NCBI GenBank assembly: GCA_009843625.1
Contig: VYDD01000087.1
Location: 1-8,652 of the forward strand
Direction: 5' to 3'
From: Gammaproteobacteria bacterium
GTDB taxonomy: Bacteria; Gemmatimonadota; Gemmatimonadetes; Longimicrobiales; Gaopeijiaceae
DNA: 8,652 bases
In this document: positions 4,349-8,652 of the stretch, one piece after another
Layout: each line of letters opens with the position of its first letter
How positions within the stretch are numbered: the first letter of the stretch is position 1
The notes under the pieces: generated by a model
Database searches by the model: none
What the model saw: only the letters and a program-made list of their open reading frames with translations
What the model was told of the DNA's origin: nothing
Position numbers and translations under genes: made by a program

Positions 4349-7300
4349 CTAGCCGCTGGGTGGAATGGCTGCCGGGGTGCCCTTCTTCCATGCGCCGGCC
4401 CCGGTCACCCTGGTATCGACGCGAAGCCGGGTCGCAGCCCTCAGGTCGTCCGAGTCGAGACCGGTGTAGGAACTGCCGTTGTCATCGTCTACCCATTCGG
4501 TGTCCGTGACGGTGATCGCACCGGTACCGGCGAGCACAATGTCAGCCAACGTCCACCTGCCAAAGGAGGCGGATCCTGGGGTCAGGTTCCTCGCTATGGT
4601 GGCCAGTGCGGTGGGGACGACGACCCATTCCGAATCGTTTTCTGTGCCGACCTTGACTTCCAGGGCGACTCGGTGCTCCAACGCCGGGCTACCCGTTCCA
4701 GACCAGGATGCTCCGATCTCGTCGTCCGCTGCGCCTGCGTTTCCGTCGCGGGCCACCCTGACGCCCGAGGCGCCATGGGCCACGCCGGCAAGCTCTACCG
4801 AGCCACTCTCGGCGGCCGCGGCGGTGGCCGTCGTTCCGTCCGCATTGTTTACGCCGATCACGTCGATTGCGACCGTGATGTCGATTTCACCGTAGTCCCC
4901 CTCGTCGCCGGTAGGAATGATGTACGTGCTCGTCCGCGTGTGCGATACGGAGGTGGTGCCGTCGGTCGCGGTCGCCGGGCGGGCGTCGGCAGCCGAGGTG
5001 GTGACGCCGCTCGTGGGAGCCGAGCCATCGGTTTCGAAGGTGACGGTAGCGTCAACGGCAGCGGAGTACTCGCCGGCGGCACTTCTGGTGTCGTACCTCC
5101 ACGTCACCACGATCGTGTCCATGGGTTCGCCGTTTCTGAGCGGTGGGGTGGCTTGGAAGGCCTCCTCCGTCAACGACCCCCGCCGGACGCCCGTGATCAT
5201 CGGCTGGATGCTATACCCTTTGAAGGCGCCGAACTCCAAGAGCTGACCGGGGATGACCGCGATCGCACCGCCGGGTCTGGTTACCGGATCGAACCAGACA
5301 TAGTTCTGCGCGTCCACCAGATCCTGGTAGTTCGAAGCGGAGTAGTCGGTCTGTTTGAGCGCCCGAGGCTCGGCGCCGAGGTAGACGGTGCCGCTGAGGC
5401 TCGGCACAAAGACGCTGAACCTCCCGGCCTCCGTGGTTGTCGCGGAACCACCTGCAATCTTGGTTGTCATGTCCGGGTCGCTGTACGCCGTGACCGTAAC
5501 ATCGCTCATGGACATGTTGCCGCCCGGAGCAGTCACCCTGCCGGTAATCTCGGTGGCCGCGTAGCCTGTGAAATTGGCGGTCGGGTTCGCCCCGGGAATG
5601 GCGGCGACGGGGGATTGTGGGGGTTGGAAGTGATAGCCGGACTTGCTCGCACTCACGTTGACGATTGGGTCATTGTTTGGCTGGACTGGGACAACCGCCG
5701 TATACGTGCCGTCGTCTCCCGTCAGGAGCTGGCCCTTCTTGGAACCGCTCGGCAAGCCGTTGAGCGGATCCTTGCCGGCCACCTTGATCCGCACGCCCTT
5801 GATCCCTGCGCCGGTGCCGCTTTCCGTGACCGTGCCGGTGATCGCGACGGTGTTGTTCGAGCCACTGAGCTCGAAGTCGAATTGCTTCGCCGTGTTCGCT
5901 TCGAACATGGGGACGGCTGTGTTTGCGTTATTGGTGGAATCCGGCTTGGTCGCTGGATATCCCGCCCTCTCCGTATTCACGAAGAGCTGCCCCCGCACGC
6001 GGGAGATGCCGGACACGATGTAGCGGCCCAGGTGGTCGGTCGTGGCCGTCTGACCGTTCACGGTCACGGTCACACCCTCGAGGCCCTCGCGGTCCATGTT
6101 CCGAACGAAGCCGTAGAGGGTGGCGGTCGATGGCGTGACCTCGATGTGGGCGTCGCCTGCAAGGGGGCTGAGCGCGCCGGCCGCTCCCGCGTCGCCCACC
6201 ATCGCTCTCCATCCATCCGGAAGACCGAGCGCGTAGGCGCCGGCCGCCATGGTGCCGAAGTCGTGGAACCTGCGCTCGTCGTGTGCCGTCGTCGGGTCGT
6301 TGCTCGACGCGGTGGTGAACTCCCCTCCGACGCCCGCGAGGTTCTTGCCCTCGACCGGCGACAGGCTAACCGTGACCCCCGCTTGATGTATGGTGCTGGG
6401 GTCGGACGAATTGAACCCGGCCCCCGCCGTCCTGACTCTCACCTTCGACACGTTCGCAGTCACGTCGTACAGGCTGACGACGGCGAACGAGCCGCACTTG
6501 CCGAAGTCCTGGCCCGTGGGCTCGGTCTCCGTCAGCGGGCAGAGTGTCACCGTGTGCCCCCAGCCGCCCATCGCGCCGAACGAACCGCCCATCACGCCGT
6601 TCTCGTCCATGTTGCGGTAGGCGTCGAGTTCCGGCTTGTCCAGCAGCATGTAGCCGTCTGCGGCGCTCGCCCGAACGACGATGTCCATGTCCGCCGGCAG
6701 GTGGGAGAAGGTGTGTACGCCCCTGCTGCCGCTCGTGTTCGCCCTGGCATCCCAGTCATCGTTCGAGATCGGGCTGGTGAACCTGCCGCCGCTCCCACTC
6801 GCCTGCCGGACCTCGAGATCGACCAGCGATGCCCTAACGTCGCCACCCAGGACGTTGCCCGTGTAGCCGCGGACCTGGTCGCGCTCGTGGTGCACGTAGA
6901 CCTTCAGCGTCTGCGTCGTGTAGCTCACCACGATCGGGTCGGCGTCCATGGTGCCCGCGACCTTGAGGCCGGTGTGCGTGTACCCGCCGCCGGACGCTTC
7001 GTACATCTCGCCGCCGTCCAGATCGTCGTCCTGGTCGTCGGCGGCCGCGAACGTGAAGCTTGCCGGGACCGACTCAACGGTTGTCGTGAACGCCGCGCTT
7101 CCGTCGTCGCCCAGCATCGTCGGCGCGCCCGCGACCGCGGCATCGCCCATCATCACGCCGATGGCCCAACCGCCGAGCGGTTCGCCGCCACCGTATTCGG
7201 TCATGACCGTCGCGCCGCTGATGCTCACGTCGACGTTCAGGTTGACGATGTCGTTGGAGTTCGCGCCCGAGGTCGCAAACATCTGCGGATCCCAAGAGAC

Positions 7301-8652
7301 GGCCGTCATGCCGTCGGCCACATCGTAGCCGTCCGCGGAGACGCCCGCGTTGACCATGTTCCCGCTGGTCATGGCGCGCGCGACCTTGATCGCCACGGAG
7401 CCGTCGTCGCCGGTCATGCCGCTGCCGACCATGGCGTTGTTCGCCCCGTAGAGTGAGACGGAGGCACCGGGAAGCGCGTCACCCATCTCGTCGCCGCTCC
7501 TCAGCGACACCGAGAAGTTGACCGTGGTGTGAGTGATGTCGAACGGAATCGCCTGCGACGCGGCCTCGCCGACGCCGAGGTCGATCCCGTAGCCTTCGCC
7601 CCGTCCGCCGTACGCGACGTCGCTGGCCGCGAGCGTGGCTGCAACCGTGGCGTCGATCGGCACGACCAACTGGTAGGAGCCGGCGCGCAGACCCCCGAAT
7701 GAGAACGAGCCGTCTGCGCCCGTCGCGCTCAGCCGCTGGTCATTGACCCCCGGGCCCACCAGCGCCACCGGAATGCCGGCTGCCGCCAACGGGTGCTCGC
7801 CCGCGTCCATCATGTTGTTCTTGTCCAGCTCGTCGAGGAACGCCTGACCGGAAACGCTCGCGGTGCGCGCGTGCATGCCCTCGAAGTTCACGATCGCCGA
7901 CTCGTCGTCGCCGACCGCCCTGTCCGTGCTCATCGACTCGAACACGTAGGCGTCGCTCTCGACCGCGATCGTGACCGTGTAGTCGCCCGCCGCCAGACCC
8001 GAGAAGGAGTACTGGCCGCCCGCGTCGGTCATCGTGCTCGCGTCGGCCGCGCCCGAAAGCGTGACCGCGATGCCGTCGAGGCCCATGCCCTCTACGCTCA
8101 CCCGGCCGCTGATGCCGGAGGTGCGGAGCAGGACGCCCGTGAACGACACCGTTCCCGTCTCGTCGAGATCCACGCTCACGTCCTGCGACGTGGCGGCGAA
8201 CTCGTAGTCGCGGGTGTCGAAGTCAGAAATGCTGACCGTGTAGTCGCCGGGGCGCAGGTCCTCGAACCGGTACATGCCGTCGACGTCGGTCGTCATGGTG
8301 AAGTTCTCGTCGGAGGGACCGCCCACCAGCGTCACCAAGACGCCCTGGAGGCCCTCGCCGTCGATGATCACCTGGCCCTCAACCGCCGAAGTGCGGATAT
8401 AATGGCCCGTGAAGTCGGCGCTGCCGACGTCGCCCACGTCAACCTCGACCTCGACGCTCACCGTCTCGAAGGAGACGTCCTCCGGGAAGTCGCTGATCGT
8501 GACCGTGTAGGTCCCGGCCCGCAGCCCGGTGAAGGCGAAGCCGCCGTCCATGCCGGTCTCCATGGTCTCGCCCATGGCGTGCTCGCCATCGAGCGTGACC
8601 GTCACGCCGGCCAGCGTTTCGGGCTGGCCGTCGCCGCCGCTCATCACGGCGT
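4349..8652 (-). CDS. Giant extracellular multi-domain protein with SdrD/carboxypeptidase-regulatory-like repeats, 5' end beyond the window
   Basis: The frame is open from the right edge to TAG at 4349-4351, with over 1,430 residues visible. The first in-frame start codons (GTG 8647, ATG 8644) lie inside a domain, so the true N-terminus is outside. Numbering from 8647: residues 9-345 hold four tandem beta-sandwich repeats with the signature GVTVTL...G.F.F.GLRAGTYTVTI, joined by RTS-x3-G linkers. The fourth has a calcium-binding-like loop (LDELDKNNMMDAGE, 271-284) as in SdrD B repeats. More regulatory-like domains follow at about 385-450, 840-890, 930-1000 and 1030-1090. Residues about 1145-1432 look fibronectin/cadherin-like. 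The sequence is rich in Asp, Glu, Gly and Thr and has only two cysteines (703 and 718), a likely disulfide. No LPXTG or membrane anchor is visible at the C-terminus. It is probably a secreted or cell-surface structural or adhesive protein with partner unknown. Confidence 0.85.
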   Translation of the reverse strand, partial: AVMSGGDGQPETLAGVTVTLDGEHAMGETMETGMDGGFAFTGLRAGTYTVTISDFPEDVSFETVSVEVEVDVGDVGSADFTGHYIRTSAVEGQVIIDGEGLQGVLVTLVGGPSDENFTMTTDVDGMYRFEDLRPGDYTVSISDFDTRDYEFAATSQDVSVDLDETGTVSFTGVLLRTSGISGRVSVEGMGLDGIAVTLSGAADASTMTDAGGQYSFSGLAAGDYTVTIAVESDAYVFESMSTDRAVGDDESAIVNFEGMHARTASVSGQAFLDELDKNNMMDAGEHPLAAAGIPVALVGPGVNDQRLSATGADGSFSFGGLRAGSYQLVVPIDATVAATLAASDVAYGGRGEGYGIDLGVGEAASQAIPFDITHTTVNFSVSLRSGDEMGDALPGASVSLYGANNAMVGSGMTGDDGSVAIKVARAMTSGNMVNAGVSADGYDVADGMTAVSWDPQMFATSGANSNDIVNLNVDVSISGATVMTEYGGGEPLGGWAIGVMMGDAAVAGAPTMLGDDGSAAFTTTVESVPASFTFAAADDQDDDLDGGEMYEASGGGYTHTGLKVAGTMDADPIVVSYTTQTLKVYVHHERDQVRGYTGNVLGGDVRASLVDLEVRQASGSGGRFTSPISNDDWDARANTSGSRGVHTFSHLPADMDIVVRASAADGYMLLDKPELDAYRNMDENGVMGGSFGAMGGWGHTVTLCPLTETEPTGQDFGKCGSFAVVSLYDVTANVSKVRVRTAGAGFNSSDPSTIHQAGVTVSLSPVEGKNLAGVGGEFTTASSNDPTTAHDERRFHDFGTMAAGAYALGLPDGWRAMVGDAGAAGALSPLAGDAHIEVTPSTATLYGFVRNMDREGLEGVTVTVNGQTATTDHLGRYIVSGISRVRGQLFVNTERAGYPATKPDSTNNANTAVPMFEANTAKQFDFELSGSNNTVAITGTVTESGTGAGIKGVRIKVAGKDPLNGLPSGSKKGQLLTGDDGTYTAVVPVQPNNDPIVNVSASKSGYHFQPPQSPVAAIPGANPTANFTGYAATEITGRVTAPGGNMSMSDVTVTAYSDPDMTTKIAGGSATTTEAGRFSVFVPSLSGTVYLGAEPRALKQTDYSASNYQDLVDAQNYVWFDPVTRPGGAIAVIPGQLLEFGAFKGYSIQPMITGVRRGSLTEEAFQATPPLRNGEPMDTIVVTWRYDTRSAAGEYSAAVDATVTFETDGSAPTSGVTTSAADARPATATDGTTSVSHTRTSTYIIPTGDEGDYGEIDITVAIDVIGVNNADGTTATAAAAESGSVELAGVAHGASGVRVARDGNAGAADDEIGASWSGTGSPALEHRVALEVKVGTENDSEWVVVPTALATIARNLTPGSASFGRWTLADIVLAGTGAITVTDTEWVDDDNGSSYTGLDSDDLRAATRLRVDTRVTGAGAWKKGTPAAIPPSG
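7868..8623 (-). repeat. Tandem Ig-like/Cna-B-like repeats encoded in the giant protein
   Basis: Three consecutive units of about 76-90 residues are visible: residues 9-84, 85-174 and 175-260, with a divergent, enlarged fourth after 261. Each carries a G-(V/I)-x-V-T-L strand, a D-x-x-G-x-(Y/F)-x-F turn, (L/A)-x-(P/A)-G-(D/T)-Y-T-V-(T/S)-I, and a closing (S/N)-F-(T/E)-G. Identity between units is moderate, which suggests old duplications. Confidence 0.7.

Noticed and set aside
4673..7456. A 927-codon plus-strand open frame opposite the giant surface-protein gene
   Set aside because: It is antisense to a gene with clear domains. The product is Arg-, Gly-, His- and Val-rich with no recognisable domain, which is the usual effect of strong G/C third-position bias on the opposite strand.

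Overview
The window is high-GC bacterial DNA with strong G/C preference at third codon positions. It contains a small accessory island beside two genes for exported surface-type proteins. The two surface proteins, a lipoprotein with an Ig-like domain and the start of a leucine-rich-repeat region and a giant chain of SdrD/carboxypeptidase-regulatory-like domains, resemble those common in marine or host-associated Gemmatimonadota-like genomes. That placement is only a low-confidence inference from protein style. No rRNA, tRNA or housekeeping marker is present.

Layout, left to right. (1) Positions 1-397, plus strand: the last codons of a gene cut by the window edge, then a short coiled-coil protein resembling MbeD/MobD plasmid-mobilization proteins, with a strong Shine-Dalgarno and a possible frameshift near its end. 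(2) Positions 547-3089, minus strand: a two-gene operon. The upstream gene encodes a 516-residue protein with a putative PD-(D/E)XK-type nuclease N-terminus, a beta-rich middle and C-terminal HEAT repeats. The downstream gene, joined by an ATGA overlap, encodes a beta-class N4-cytosine DNA methyltransferase very like M.PvuII. (3) Positions 3090-3631: about 540 bases without a convincing gene. (4) Positions 3632-4261, minus strand: a lipoprotein whose leucine-rich-repeat domain stops just where the repeats should begin. (5) A strong hairpin terminator at 4274-4311. (6) Positions 4349-8652, minus strand: the giant multi-domain surface protein, open at the right edge.

The main point of interest is the operon in (2). 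The methyltransferase would mark and protect host DNA, probably at CAGCTG if specificity follows M.PvuII. The partner is not the short PvuII-type endonuclease but a large nuclease-HEAT protein I cannot assign to a characterised family. No controller-protein gene was seen. The mobilization-like genes on one side and the truncated lipoprotein on the other suggest that the restriction-modification module arrived as part of a mobile element inserted into a surface-protein locus. The left end of any such element lies outside the window.
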